Shown here piece after piece: positions 50,342-59,005 of a stretch of 64,000 nucleotides of DNA (positions are counted from its first letter, which is position 1; each line of letters opens with the position of its first letter). The translations under genes were made by a program, and so were the position numbers. The DNA lies in assembly GCF_043195135.1 (NCBI RefSeq), contig NZ_JBAFWP010000004.1, one strand, 5' to 3'. This DNA is from NCEH01 sp043195135. GTDB taxonomy: Bacteria > Pseudomonadota > Alphaproteobacteria > Rhizobiales > Xanthobacteraceae. The notes below the pieces were generated by a model that saw only the letters and a program-made list of their open reading frames with translations, made no database searches and had not been told where the DNA came from.

Positions 50342-51544
50342 ATGAGCCTCCTTTCGCCCGCTTTGAAGCGCATCAAGCCCTCGCCGACCATCTCCATCTC
50401 CAACAAGGCGCGGGAGCTGAAAGCGGCCGGCCGCGACGTGATCGCGCTCAGCGCCGGCGAGCCGGACTTCGAGACCCCCGACAACATCAAGGAAGCCGCC
50501 ATCGCCGCCATCCGCCGCGGCGAGACGCGCTATACCGCGGTCGACGGCATTCCCGAGTTGAAGGCCGCCATCGTCGCCAAGTTCAAGCGCGACAACGGCC
50601 TCACCTACAAGCCGAGCCAGGTCTCCGTCGGCACCGGCGGCAAGCAGGTGCTGTTCAATGCGCTGGTGGCCACCGTCGGCCCCGGCGACGAGGTCATCAT
50701 CCCGGCGCCGTACTGGGTGAGCTATCCCGACATCGTGGAATTCTGCGGCGGCACCCCGGTGAGCGTCCCGACCACGCTGGAAGACAATTTCAAGCTGCGC
50801 GCCGAGGCGCTGGAAGCCGCCATCACGCCCAAGACCAAGTGGCTGATCTTCAACTCGCCGTCCAACCCCTCGGGCGCCGCCTATACCCATGACGAGCTCA
50901 AGGCCATCACCGACGTGCTGGTGCGCCATCCCCATGTGTGGGTGCTCACGGACGACATGTACGAGCACCTCGTCTATGACGACTTCAAGTTCGCCACCCC
51001 GGCCCAGGTGGAGCCGAGCCTGTATGACCGCACGCTCACGCTGAACGGCGTGTCGAAGGCCTATTGCATGACCGGCTGGCGCATCGGCTATGCGGCCGGG
51101 CCAGAGGCGCTCATCAAGGCCATGGGCACGCTTCAGTCGCAGTCCACGTCCAACCCCTCCTCGATCGCCCAATGGGCGGCGGTGGAAGCGCTGAACGGGC
51201 CGCAGGACTTCATCCCCCGCAACAATGCGGTGTTCAAGGAGCGGCGCGACCTCGTGGTGTCCATGCTCAACCAGGCGAAGGGGCTCACCTGCCCCAAGCC
51301 GGAAGGCGCGTTCTACGTTTTCCCCTTCTGCGCGGGCGCCATCGGCAAGGTGGCACCTTCGGGCAAGGTGATCTCGAGCGACGAGGACTTCGCGACCGAA
51401 TTGCTGGAAGCGGAGAATGTGGCGGTGGTGCACGGCTCGGCCTTCGGCCTCGGCCCGGCGTTCCGCATCTCCTACGCCACCGCCACCACGGACCTGGAAG
51501 AGGCCTGCACGCGCATCCAGCGGTTCTGCGGCGCCCTCAGCTGA
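50342..51544 (+). CDS. Aspartate aminotransferase-family PLP enzyme
   Basis: 400 residues of fold-type I, class I aminotransferase. The cofactor lysine is Lys239 in NGVSKAYCMTGWRIGYAAGP; the Asn and Asp contacts are in NSPSNPSGAAY and LTDDMYEHLVYDD; the C-terminal Arg is in GPAFRISYATATTDLE. This is the alphaproteobacterial aspartate aminotransferase (AatA) type, interconverting aspartate and oxaloacetate with glutamate; other amino acids may also be used. The ATG beginning SLLSPALKRIKPSPTISISNKA matches family length. Confidence 0.93.
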   Translation: MSLLSPALKRIKPSPTISISNKARELKAAGRDVIALSAGEPDFETPDNIKEAAIAAIRRGETRYTAVDGIPELKAAIVAKFKRDNGLTYKPSQVSVGTGGKQVLFNALVATVGPGDEVIIPAPYWVSYPDIVEFCGGTPVSVPTTLEDNFKLRAEALEAAITPKTKWLIFNSPSNPSGAAYTHDELKAITDVLVRHPHVWVLTDDMYEHLVYDDFKFATPAQVEPSLYDRTLTLNGVSKAYCMTGWRIGYAAGPEALIKAMGTLQSQSTSNPSSIAQWAAVEALNGPQDFIPRNNAVFKERRDLVVSMLNQAKGLTCPKPEGAFYVFPFCAGAIGKVAPSGKVISSDEDFATELLEAENVAVVHGSAFGLGPAFRISYATATTDLEEACTRIQRFCGALS

Positions 51545-51674
51545 GCCGCGCCACCTTCGGCGTGACTTTTTCGTCGCAGGGCGCGCGGATTCTTCGCAAA
51601 CCGCGCGCCGGCCATGGAACCTGAGCCTTTCGTAAGCGTTGGCGGAACACTTGGTCCAGGCTAAGGCTTAACGG

Positions 51675-51710
51675 CGCCGGCCCTGTCCCCCCGCCAGCCG
51701 GCGTTTTATT
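51675..51710 (+). terminator. Hairpin upstream of the first DUF992 gene
   Basis: CGCCGGC and GCCGGCG pair around a 15-base loop and are followed by TTTTATT. It may terminate the aminotransferase transcript or lie in the leader of the DUF992 gene, whose GGAGGA site follows immediately. Confidence 0.45.
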
Positions 51711-51724
51711 GGAGGAAGCATATC

Positions 51725-52207
51725 ATGAAGATTGCTCTGAAGGCCGGCTTCGCCGCCGCTCTCGCCGCGTCCGCCCTCGCGCTCGGCGCGGCCCCCGCGG
51801 CTGCCCAGACCCGCATCCAGGTCGGCACCCTGGTCTGCCAGATGGCGCCGAACGTGGCGTTCATCATCGGTTCGATCCGTGAAATGTCCTGCACCCTGCG
51901 TCCGGCGGTTCGCGGCGTTCCCCGCGCCTCCTACGCCGGCACCGTGCGCCGCTTCGGCCTGGATATCGGCGTGAACGGCCAGGGCACCCTGGTGTGGACG
52001 GTGCTCGCGCCGACCCGCAAGATCAGCCCGAACGACCTGCGCGGCACCTATGTGGGCGCTTCCGCCAATGCCGCTTTCGGCGTCGGCCTCGGTGCCAACG
52101 CGCTGGTCGGTGGTTCCAACAACACCATCGCGCTTCAGCCGCTCTCGGTCGAAGCCCAGACCGGCGTGAACCTCGCCCTCGGCGTCGCCGACCTGACCCT
52201 ACGCTGA
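51725..52207 (+). CDS. DUF992 exported protein, copy 1
   Basis: 160 residues. MKIALKAGFAAALAASALALGAAPAAA is a Sec signal with A-A-A cleavage. The DUF992 core reads RIQVGTLVCQMAPNVAFIIGSIREMSCTLRP, SYAGTVRRFGLDIGVNGQGTLVWTVLAPT, GTYVGASANAAFGVGLGANALVGGSNNTIALQPLSVE. It has the two conserved cysteines. The family is periplasmic or outer-envelope associated in Hyphomicrobiales and has no known function. GGAGGA precedes the ATG. It is the first of three tandem paralogs. Confidence 0.92.
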   Translation: MKIALKAGFAAALAASALALGAAPAAAQTRIQVGTLVCQMAPNVAFIIGSIREMSCTLRPAVRGVPRASYAGTVRRFGLDIGVNGQGTLVWTVLAPTRKISPNDLRGTYVGASANAAFGVGLGANALVGGSNNTIALQPLSVEAQTGVNLALGVADLTLR

Positions 52208-52250
52208 GCCTGACGACCCCGGCGCCACGGCGCGCCGATCGTCGCAGCTT

Positions 52251-52277
52251 GCCCCGCCGCTCCGGCGGCGGGGCTTT
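52251..52277 (+). terminator. Strong hairpin after DUF992 copy 1
   Basis: GCCCCGCCGC and GCGGCGGGGC form a perfect ten-base stem around TCCG, followed by a short TTT. It probably terminates or attenuates transcription between the first and second paralogs. Confidence 0.7.
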
Positions 52278-52371
52278 CCGGGCCGCTTGCGCGGCCCGTC
52301 GGGTCTATTCCGCTATTGTACCCCTCCCGTCGCGGACGTAGGACTGAAGCGTCAGACATTTGGGGGATTCC

Positions 52372-52860
52372 ATGCGAATCTATACGGTACTCGGCGCCCT
52401 TTTGGCCGGTGGCCTGATGGCCTCCGCCGCCCAGGCGCAGACCGCGCCGAAAATTCAGGTCGGCGTCCTGCAATGCAAGGTCGCGCCTGCGGTCGGCTTC
52501 ATCATCGGTTCCGTGCGGGACATGAGCTGCCAGCTGCTCACCGGCACGCCGACCGCGCCCGTCGTGCGCGCGTCCTATAAGGGCACCGTGGCGCGCTTCG
52601 GCATCGATATCGGCGTCAGCAATGCCGGCACCCTCAGCTGGGCCGTGTTCGCCCCCAACACCGCGCCGGCCGCCAGCGATCTCGCGGGCAAATATGTCGG
52701 CGCGAGCGCGGACGCGGCCTGGGGCCTCGGCGGCGGCGCGAACGTGCTGCTCGGCGGCTCCCAGAGCACCATCGCGCTCCAGCCGCTTTCGATCCAGGGC
52801 ACCACCGGCGTCACCCTCGCCGCCGGCGTTTCCGACCTAACCCTGACCCCGGCGAAGTGA
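52372..52860 (+). CDS. DUF992 exported protein, copy 2
   Basis: 162 residues. MRIYTVLGALLAGGLMASAAQA is the signal peptide. KIQVGVLQCKVAPAVGFIIGSVRDMSCQLLTG and SYKGTVARFGIDIGVSNAGTLSWAVFAP repeat the DUF992 pattern, ending TGVTLAAGVSDLTLTPAK. It is clearly paralogous to its neighbour upstream. TGGGGGA lies before the ATG. It reads on into the third paralog after 20 bases, so copies 2 and 3 are likely co-transcribed. Confidence 0.92.
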   Translation: MRIYTVLGALLAGGLMASAAQAQTAPKIQVGVLQCKVAPAVGFIIGSVRDMSCQLLTGTPTAPVVRASYKGTVARFGIDIGVSNAGTLSWAVFAPNTAPAASDLAGKYVGASADAAWGLGGGANVLLGGSQSTIALQPLSIQGTTGVTLAAGVSDLTLTPAK

Positions 52861-52880
52861 AGCCGAACGGAGGACACGAC

Positions 52881-53555
52881 ATGGCCTCGATCCTCCGCTC
52901 CCTTCTCCTCGGTTCGGCTCTGATGCCGGCGCTCGGCGCGCCGCTCTCGGCCGCGCAACTGGAACTGGTGCCGGGAGCGGATCAGCCCGCCCCGGCCCAG
53001 ACCACCGTTCAACTGCCCACCATCCAGGCGGTCCAGGCGCCGCTTCCGGCGCCCGCCGCAGTGCCTGCCCCGCCCGCCCCGGCGGCGGCCCCGGAGCCGG
53101 CGAAGAGCGACCTGCAGAAAGTGGAATCCGGCCTGCTGGAATGCCGGGGCGAATCCGCCATCGCCTATGGCTTCGGCTCCTCGCGGAAGGTCGACTGCGA
53201 GTTCCGCGCCACCGTCGGCATGAACCAATATTACACCGGCACCCTCGACCGCGCGGGCCTGGATTTCGGCGTTTCGGACCAGGGCAGCATGCTGTGGGCG
53301 GTGCTCGCCACCACGCCGAAGCTCGGCCCCGGCGCGCTCTCCGGCCAATATGTCGGCCTCTCCAGCGGCGCCTCGCTCGGCCCGGGCTTTTCCGCCAACG
53401 TGCTGATGGCCAAGGATGCCAAGCTCGGCATCGCCTTGCAGCCGCTCAGCGTGTCCGCAGACAGCGGGCTGAGCATCTCGCTCGCCGCAGCCACCCTCAC
53501 CCTGCGCGCCACCTTGCCGCCGGTGCGCACCAACGAGCAGGTGCTCTCGCGCTGA
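52881..53555 (+). CDS. DUF992 exported protein, copy 3, with Pro/Ala-rich insert
   Basis: 224 residues. MASILRSLLLGSALMPALGAPLSAA is the signal. A Pro/Ala linker (VQAPLPAPAAVPAPPAPAAAPEPAKSD) separates it from a diverged DUF992 core: VESGLLECRGESAIAYGFGSSRKVDCEFRATV, YTGTLDRAGLDFGVSDQGSMLWAVLATT, LQPLSVSADSGLSISLAAATLTLRA. The linker could span peptidoglycan. GGAGG precedes the ATG. Confidence 0.9.
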   Translation: MASILRSLLLGSALMPALGAPLSAAQLELVPGADQPAPAQTTVQLPTIQAVQAPLPAPAAVPAPPAPAAAPEPAKSDLQKVESGLLECRGESAIAYGFGSSRKVDCEFRATVGMNQYYTGTLDRAGLDFGVSDQGSMLWAVLATTPKLGPGALSGQYVGLSSGASLGPGFSANVLMAKDAKLGIALQPLSVSADSGLSISLAAATLTLRATLPPVRTNEQVLSR

Positions 53556-53578
53556 GAATGCCCGTTGGGAAGCGCGGA

Positions 53579-53600
53579 GGTCTCACGGCACCGTGAGACC
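53579..53600. terminator. Perfect palindrome between DUF992 copy 3 and msrP
   Basis: GGTCTCACGG and CCGTGAGACC form a perfect ten-base inverted repeat around two bases. No T-run follows. A terminator hairpin for the DUF992 genes and an operator for msrP are both possible. Confidence 0.5.
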
Positions 53601-53683
53601 CCTATGTGGATACCGTTCACACGGGCGTTTGAATTGTCTCCCCCTGCGCAGGCTCCAATGCTGCGCCGCGATGGAGGCCATTC

Positions 53684-54649
53684 ATGCTCATTCGACGTAA
53701 ACGCGGCTGGGAAATCCCGGAAAGCCAGGCGACGCCCGAAAGCGTCTTTCTCTCGCGACGCGCGCTGCTCGGCGCTGGCGCGGGATTGATCGGCGCCGGA
53801 GCCCTTTCCGGCCGCGCGGCGGCGCAGAGCGCGGGTCCCGCCGATCCGTCCGCCAGCCTCTATCCCGCCAAGCGCAACCCCACCTACACGCTCGACCGTC
53901 CGGTGACCCCGGAGAGCGCGGCCAGCACGCTCAACAATTATTACGAGTTCGGCACCAATTACGACGTCGCCAAGGCCGCCGCCAAGCTGAAGGTGCGCCC
54001 CTGGACCATGCGCATCGACGGGCTCGTGGAGCAGCCGCGCGACGTCGCCATCGACGATCTGCTCAAGGCCATGCCCCTGGAAGAGCGGCTCTATCGCCAC
54101 CGCTGCGTGGAAGCCTGGTCCATGGCCGTGCCCTGGACCGGCTTCCCCTTGAAGGCGCTGGTGGATTACGCCAAGCCCACGAGCGGGGCGAAATATGTGC
54201 GGTTCGAGACCTTCCTCGACCGCGACGTGGCGCCCGGCCAATACGGCCGCTTCTATCCCTGGCCCTATGTGGAAGGCGTGACCATCGAGGAAGCCACCAA
54301 CGACCTCGCCTTCATGGTCACGGGCATTTACGGCAAGCCGACGCCCAACCAGTTCGGCGCGCCCCTGCGCCTCGCCCTGCCCTGGAAGTATGGCTTCAAG
54401 TCCATCAAGGCGATCGTGAAGGTCTCGTTCGTGGACAAGCGGCCGAAGAGCTTCTGGGAAGTGGTGCAGAGCGCGGAATATGGTTTCTGGGCGAATGTGA
54501 ACCCGGAGGTCTCCCATCCCCGCTGGAGCCAGGCGACCGAGAAGGACATCGCCACGGGCGAGCGCCGCCCCACCCTGCTCTATAACGGCTACGGGGAATA
54601 TGTCGCCGCGCTCTACACCGGGCTGGCGAAGGAAAAGCTCTATATGTGA
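53684..54649 (+). CDS. msrP: Protein-methionine-sulfoxide reductase catalytic subunit MsrP (YedY)
   Basis: 321 residues. The Tat signal contains SRRALLGAG (24-32). The sulfite-oxidase-type molybdenum fold has LYRHRCVEAWSMAVPWTG with Cys141 as the molybdenum ligand, then KPTSGAKYVRFETF and KYGFKSIKAIVKVSFVDKRPKSFW. MsrP repairs oxidised methionine in periplasmic proteins, normally with electrons from the haem membrane protein MsrQ. No msrQ follows here; the next gene is on the other strand. Start chosen for the MLIRRKRGWEIPESQATPE leader typical of the family. Confidence 0.95.
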   Translation: MLIRRKRGWEIPESQATPESVFLSRRALLGAGAGLIGAGALSGRAAAQSAGPADPSASLYPAKRNPTYTLDRPVTPESAASTLNNYYEFGTNYDVAKAAAKLKVRPWTMRIDGLVEQPRDVAIDDLLKAMPLEERLYRHRCVEAWSMAVPWTGFPLKALVDYAKPTSGAKYVRFETFLDRDVAPGQYGRFYPWPYVEGVTIEEATNDLAFMVTGIYGKPTPNQFGAPLRLALPWKYGFKSIKAIVKVSFVDKRPKSFWEVVQSAEYGFWANVNPEVSHPRWSQATEKDIATGERRPTLLYNGYGEYVAALYTGLAKEKLYM

Positions 54650-54654
54650 GCGCC

Positions 54655-55485
54655 TTACCCGCGCGGCGGCACGGGTGCCGCCGCCGGAGCCGAAAGCGGC
54701 GCCGGGACCGAAAGCGGGCCCGGGGCCGGCGTGGTGAGGTTCAGCCGCGCCATCTCCTCGGGCGTGAAATAGAACAGCTTGTCCTTCGGCGTCTCCATGG
54801 CGCGCAGCCACACGTCCAGATCCACCCCCATGTCGCGCAGATAGCGCTGGCATTGCGCCGAGACCTGCTGCGCCTGCGCCATGCCGTCCGGCGGCGCGGC
54901 ACCGGCCGGCGGAGTGGCGCCATAGACCTGGTGCACGCCGAGCGCCGCCTTGCGGCCGGCCCGCCGCTCCACCCCGCCGGCGAACACCAGCGGGCAGGAG
55001 GAGGCGCAATAGGCGCCCGCCGGCACTTCGGTGGCAAATCCCCTGGCGCGGATCAGCCGGCCCATGGCGAGCGCATCCTGAACCGAGCCGCCGGGCGAGC
55101 GCAGCACCACGGTCTTCACATAGGAGCCGCGCTTCTCAACCTCCGCCGCGAACAGGGCCGCCGTGCCGGGCGCGATGGTTCCGGTCGCGGCAAGACGGCC
55201 GTCGCCTTGCAGGTCGAAGGTCATGGGCGCGTTGAGCGCGCCATCGGGCGCGGGCGCCTCCGGCCCGCCCTCCCGCGCCGGGACCAGGGGGGCGGCGGGT
55301 GGCGTTTCCACCTGTCCCGGAGCCGGGGCGGAAAGCGCGGCCTTTGCTTGGCGCAGCTGGCCGAAATCCTGCACCAGCATGGCGGCGCTGGCGATCAGCA
55401 GCACCGCGAACAGCAGATGCAGCAGCGCATCGTCGGGGCGCCGGCGCCAGTCGCGCAGCGCCTGGAGGAAGACGGCCGGGGTCAT
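54655..55485 (-). CDS. ClpP-like exported/membrane-anchored protein (COG3904 type)
   Basis: 276 residues. One membrane helix (LHLLFAVLLIASAAMLV) near residue 25 anchors a ClpP/crotonase-like domain: VKTVVLRSPGGSVQDALAMGRLIRARGF, YCASSCPLVFAGGVERRAG and AALGVHQVYGA. The Ser in ASSCP and His in GVHQ correspond to ClpP-like catalytic positions, so a periplasmic serine peptidase activity is possible. Pro/Ala-rich linkers flank the domain. It lies five bases after the upstream membrane protein gene, suggesting a two-gene operon. Confidence 0.75.
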   Translation of the reverse strand: MTPAVFLQALRDWRRRPDDALLHLLFAVLLIASAAMLVQDFGQLRQAKAALSAPAPGQVETPPAAPLVPAREGGPEAPAPDGALNAPMTFDLQGDGRLAATGTIAPGTAALFAAEVEKRGSYVKTVVLRSPGGSVQDALAMGRLIRARGFATEVPAGAYCASSCPLVFAGGVERRAGRKAALGVHQVYGATPPAGAAPPDGMAQAQQVSAQCQRYLRDMGVDLDVWLRAMETPKDKLFYFTPEEMARLNLTTPAPGPLSVPAPLSAPAAAPVPPRG

Positions 55486-55490
55486 GGCGA

Positions 55491-56882
55491 TCAGTCGCGC
55501 TTGGCCGGACGCAGGCCGTGGCCGTGCAAGGTCGTGACCTTTTCTTCATCCGCCGGCTCGGAAGGCGGCGTCGGCTGAGGCGCCGCCGCTCGGGGCGCCT
55601 CAGCATGGGCCGCCCGGTGGGCAACCTGCTCCCGTTCGGCGCTTTCGGCATCATGCGGCGCGGCCGGCGCGGGCGCGAGCTCGGGAACCAGCGGCGCGCG
55701 CAGATCGGCGTGCGCCAGTTCGACCGCGCGGGCCATGCGCAAAGCGGCGAGCAGCTCGCCGGCGGTCATGGTGTCGGCCCCGGCCTGGGGCTGGCCCTCG
55801 CGCCGCAGGCTCGCATGGACGATGCACAGGATGAACACCAGCACGGCCGGCAGCAGGTCGATGGAGATGGCACCCGCCCAGCTCGGGATGAAATCGGAGG
55901 CGTAGCGCAGCACGGCTTCGGCGGGGGAGATCTGCTCGAACCGCGCGGGAACATAGGCCGGCATCGCGATCACCTTGTCCGCCGCGCCCGCGAGCGCCTT
56001 CGACTGCGCCGCCACCGCCCCCTGCACCCGGCCCACCACCTCATTCTGCCGCCCCACCACATCGGGGGACCGCCCGTCGGCGGCGGGGGCGATGAAGCCG
56101 GAGGCGAAATCGGTGGCGGCGCGTTTCACCGCCGGCGCGATCGATGCCTGCTGGAGGCTCGTCAGCACGCCCGCGAGCGCAGTCGCCTCGCCGCCGAACG
56201 CATCGGCGCGCGGCGTCACCCGTCCCGACCCGGAAGCCAGCTCGCGCATGGCGGCGAGATGCTTGGCGCCCTGGTCATAGGCCTCCTTCACCTTGTCGCC
56301 GGAGGCCGCGACCTCCTTCGAAAGCGCGCCGAGCTGGCTTGCCATCTGCGTCAGCAGCTGCACCACGGTGCCGGACCCGGTGGTGCCGGTGAGCGAGCCG
56401 GTGCGCTCAGCATCCGCCAATTGGGAGAAGCGCGCCGCCGCCATGGCGATGTCGGGCGCAAGGCCCTGCGCGGCCAGCGCCTTGCCGTGGTTTTCGGTGA
56501 GCGCGCGGTCGTAATCCTCGATCGCCCGGCCCATATGCTGCTCGATGGCGGCGGAGCCCGCCAGCGCACTCGCGTTGAGCCACGAGCACATGGCGACGAT
56601 CATCAAAGATCCCAGCGCCATGGCGCCGAACATCAGGGCCCGGCTCGCTGCATCCTCCACATGGGGCAGGAAGCGCATCATGAAGGTCCAGAAGGCATAG
56701 ATGCCGACCGAGACCGCGACCGAATAGATGATCGCCGCGAAGAACACCGCCGTGGCGCTGCCGTCCAGCAGGTCGCGCACGCCGATATAAGTATAAACAC
56801 CGCTTGCAAGGGCAAGCACCATCAAGCAGATGCGCGCCGTCGTCTCAAGCTGACGCACACCATCCCGCAGGGCCGTGGCCAT
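55491..56882 (-). CDS. Hypothetical polytopic membrane protein
   Basis: 463 residues. Membrane helices occur at ARICLMVLALASGVYTYIGV, ATAVFFAAIIYSVAVSVGIYAFWTF, ALMFGAMALGSLMIVAMCSWL and, after a long helical, probably extracytoplasmic region of about 230 residues, at AGAISIDLLPAVLVFILCIV. A ~100-residue Ala/Pro/Glu-rich tail ends HGLRPAKRD. The central part has coiled-coil-like Ala/Gln/Lys composition. No family was recognised. It is upstream of and nearly adjacent to the ClpP-like gene, and may be its membrane partner. GGAG six bases before the ATG decided the start over upstream ATGs. Confidence 0.7.
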   Translation of the reverse strand: MATALRDGVRQLETTARICLMVLALASGVYTYIGVRDLLDGSATAVFFAAIIYSVAVSVGIYAFWTFMMRFLPHVEDAASRALMFGAMALGSLMIVAMCSWLNASALAGSAAIEQHMGRAIEDYDRALTENHGKALAAQGLAPDIAMAAARFSQLADAERTGSLTGTTGSGTVVQLLTQMASQLGALSKEVAASGDKVKEAYDQGAKHLAAMRELASGSGRVTPRADAFGGEATALAGVLTSLQQASIAPAVKRAATDFASGFIAPAADGRSPDVVGRQNEVVGRVQGAVAAQSKALAGAADKVIAMPAYVPARFEQISPAEAVLRYASDFIPSWAGAISIDLLPAVLVFILCIVHASLRREGQPQAGADTMTAGELLAALRMARAVELAHADLRAPLVPELAPAPAAPHDAESAEREQVAHRAAHAEAPRAAAPQPTPPSEPADEEKVTTLHGHGLRPAKRD

Positions 56883-57007
56883 GGCGATCTCCATGCTCGC
56901 CCCGCGAGGCGGCATCAATGTCTGTAGGAACAGTCGGATGATGCAGGATTAACCAGGAAATCGGTCGGCATTTTGTTGCCATTGCGCCGATTTCGGCCGT
57001 GCGAAGG

Positions 57008-58309
57008 TCACGCTTCCTCTACGTTCGCCCGCCGCTCCGGCTCGGCGAAGCCGGCGACCGTTCCATCCGCCTCGAACGGGCGCGCCACCTCCACGAAGGT
57101 GTCCGGGTAGAAGCCGTTGAAATGGGTGCGCAGGGAGAGGGAATAGGCGCCGATATGGCCGATCTCGATCCAGTCGCCGGTATCGATGCTCTCGGGGAGA
57201 TAGAAGGGGCGCGAGAGCACGTCCACGCTGTCGCAGGTGGCGCCATAGATGCGGAACGGCACCACCTTGTCCGAGGAGCCCGCGCGCCGCCGGCGGGCGG
57301 GGTCGGGAATATGGCGGGCCGGCAGCAGGATCTTGCCGGTCCAGCTGTCGGACAGCGACGCCCAGATGCCGTCGTTGATGTAAAGTCGCTGCCCCTTCTT
57401 CAGCAGCACCCGCACGATCACCGAAAAGGCGCGGGCGACGATCACCCGCCCCGGCTCCGCCACCAGGGGCGTATCGGCGAAGCCGTGGCGCTTCACCGCG
57501 TCCATCACGGTGCCCATCAGCTCCGGCAACGGTGGCAGGGCCGGCGCCGGGCGGCGCGGGTCCTCGGCATAATGGGCGGGGAACCCGCCGCCGATGTCGA
57601 GCGCCGCGATCGGCACGGCGGCGATGGCGCGCACCTCGGCGGCGGTCGCGATGGCGCGCTCATAGGTGGCGGGGTCCACCATCTGGCTGCCCACGTGAAA
57701 GGCGATGCCGCAGCGAAAGCCGATGTGGTGGATGCGCTGGAGCAGTTCGGCCGCGTGCATGGGGGCCGCGCCGAACTTCTTGGAGAGTTCGTAGGCCGCC
57801 TCCCCCTTGCTGGCGATGCGCACGAACAAGGTGATCTGCGTCGGGTCGAGATCGAGCGCCCGCACCATGCGCAGGATCTTGGCGACCTCGTCCTCATGGT
57901 CCAGCGCCAGGACGGAAATGCCGTAGCGCTCCAGCGCCAGGCGGATATCCGACTGCGCCTTCACCGGGTGCATGTAGAGCAGCTCGGCCCGCGGCGCCGC
58001 GGCGCGGGCGGCGGCGAATTCCGCCGGGCTCGCCACGTCGAAGGCGGCGATGCCGAGGCCGGCGAGGGTTTCCAGCACCATGGGCTCGCCATTGGTCTTC
58101 ACCGCATAAGCGGTCTTGCCGGGAAAGGCGGAGAGAAAGGCGCGCGCATCCGCCCGCAGAACCGCGGGGCGAAAGCAATAGAGCGGCTGGTCCGGCCGCA
58201 AGCGCAGCGCCGCCTCGCGTCCGGTCTCGAAGCGCTCCAGGCTCGCGGCGGTGCCTTTCGCCGCTTGCGATGCGCCGATGATCTCGGGGGCGAAGCGGGC
58301 GTGCGACAT
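57008..58309 (-). CDS. Type III PLP-dependent decarboxylase (ornithine/lysine/diaminopimelate decarboxylase family)
   Basis: 433 residues. The alanine-racemase-like barrel carries cofactor Lys71 in AYAVKTN, HVGSQMVDPATY, ALDIGGGFPAHY and the phosphate-binding VAEPGRVIVARA. The C-terminal domain has YGATCDSVDVLSRPFYLPE, whose Cys-Asp pair is the substrate ammonium site of ornithine/lysine decarboxylases. It likely makes putrescine and/or cadaverine. It is longer than typical ~380-residue bacterial members, with an Arg/Ala insertion (DPARRRRAGSS). AAGGGA nine bases before the ATG supports the start. Confidence 0.87.
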   Translation of the reverse strand: MSHARFAPEIIGASQAAKGTAASLERFETGREAALRLRPDQPLYCFRPAVLRADARAFLSAFPGKTAYAVKTNGEPMVLETLAGLGIAAFDVASPAEFAAARAAAPRAELLYMHPVKAQSDIRLALERYGISVLALDHEDEVAKILRMVRALDLDPTQITLFVRIASKGEAAYELSKKFGAAPMHAAELLQRIHHIGFRCGIAFHVGSQMVDPATYERAIATAAEVRAIAAVPIAALDIGGGFPAHYAEDPRRPAPALPPLPELMGTVMDAVKRHGFADTPLVAEPGRVIVARAFSVIVRVLLKKGQRLYINDGIWASLSDSWTGKILLPARHIPDPARRRRAGSSDKVVPFRIYGATCDSVDVLSRPFYLPESIDTGDWIEIGHIGAYSLSLRTHFNGFYPDTFVEVARPFEADGTVAGFAEPERRANVEEA

Positions 58310-58540
58310 GCGGGCATCCCTTTCGTTGACGCTGCGGGAGCGTGATGGCGGGCGGCGCCGTCCCGTTGCGCCCGGGCGGGCGCAAGTGTGGGCCGAGGTG
58401 GCATGATGGCGGAATTTCGCAGCACAAGGATGGCGGCCGAACGCTTTTTCGCCGGGGTGTGTCTCCGCTGCGCTTGACCGGGACAAGCGCCGGTTCCATC
58501 GTCCCGCCAAATATCGGATTGAAGTGACGGGAGAGTGGGA

Positions 58541-59005
58541 ATGGGTCGCACGATGCGCAGCGGGCGGGCTTTTGCCGGGGTCGCGGCCCTGTTGGCCGGT
58601 CTCGCCGTGGGAGTGCCTGCCAAGGCCGCGAGCATTCTCGACAATTTCTGGCTGCCCAACGACAGCTACAGCGGCGACCTTCCGGCGTGCACCGAGCCGC
58701 TCGCCCTCGGCACCATCTCCATGCGCTTCGCCGAGACCGAGCGCATGTATTGGAACGCGCCGCTGAACATCGTGTCCTATTCCAACGTGCGCGAAACCGC
58801 CTACCGCCCCTGGGGCGAGGCGTTCCAGCCGCGCCGCTATTGCACCGCCAAGGTGGTGCTCTCGGACAACAAGGTGCACCAGATCGACTATTCCATCATC
58901 GAGGACTCGAGCTTCCAGGGCTATACCTGGGGCGTGGAATGGTGCGTCAGCGGGCTGGATCGCAATCTGGCCTATGCCCCCGGCTGCAAGATGGCCCGTC
59001 CGTGA
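58541..59005 (+). CDS. Exported conserved hypothetical protein upstream of RNase T2
   Basis: 154 residues. MGRTMRSGRAFAGVAALLAGLAVGVPAKAA is a Sec signal. The mature protein (SILDNFWLPNDSYSGDLPACTEPLALGTISMRFAETERMYWNAPLNIVSY) has four cysteines and several Trp/Tyr. It is a conserved type in Hyphomicrobiales, often beside an RNase T2 gene; a folding or inhibitor role is only a guess. Its TGA overlaps the GTG of the RNase gene, so the two are coupled. Confidence 0.8.
   Translation: MGRTMRSGRAFAGVAALLAGLAVGVPAKAASILDNFWLPNDSYSGDLPACTEPLALGTISMRFAETERMYWNAPLNIVSYSNVRETAYRPWGEAFQPRRYCTAKVVLSDNKVHQIDYSIIEDSSFQGYTWGVEWCVSGLDRNLAYAPGCKMARP

Noticed and set aside
57700..57716. Second ParB box (CCCACGTGAAAGG)
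   Set aside because: Only the central CACGTGAAA is shared; it lies within a conserved codon run (HVGSQ) of the decarboxylase gene and the outer bases mismatch.
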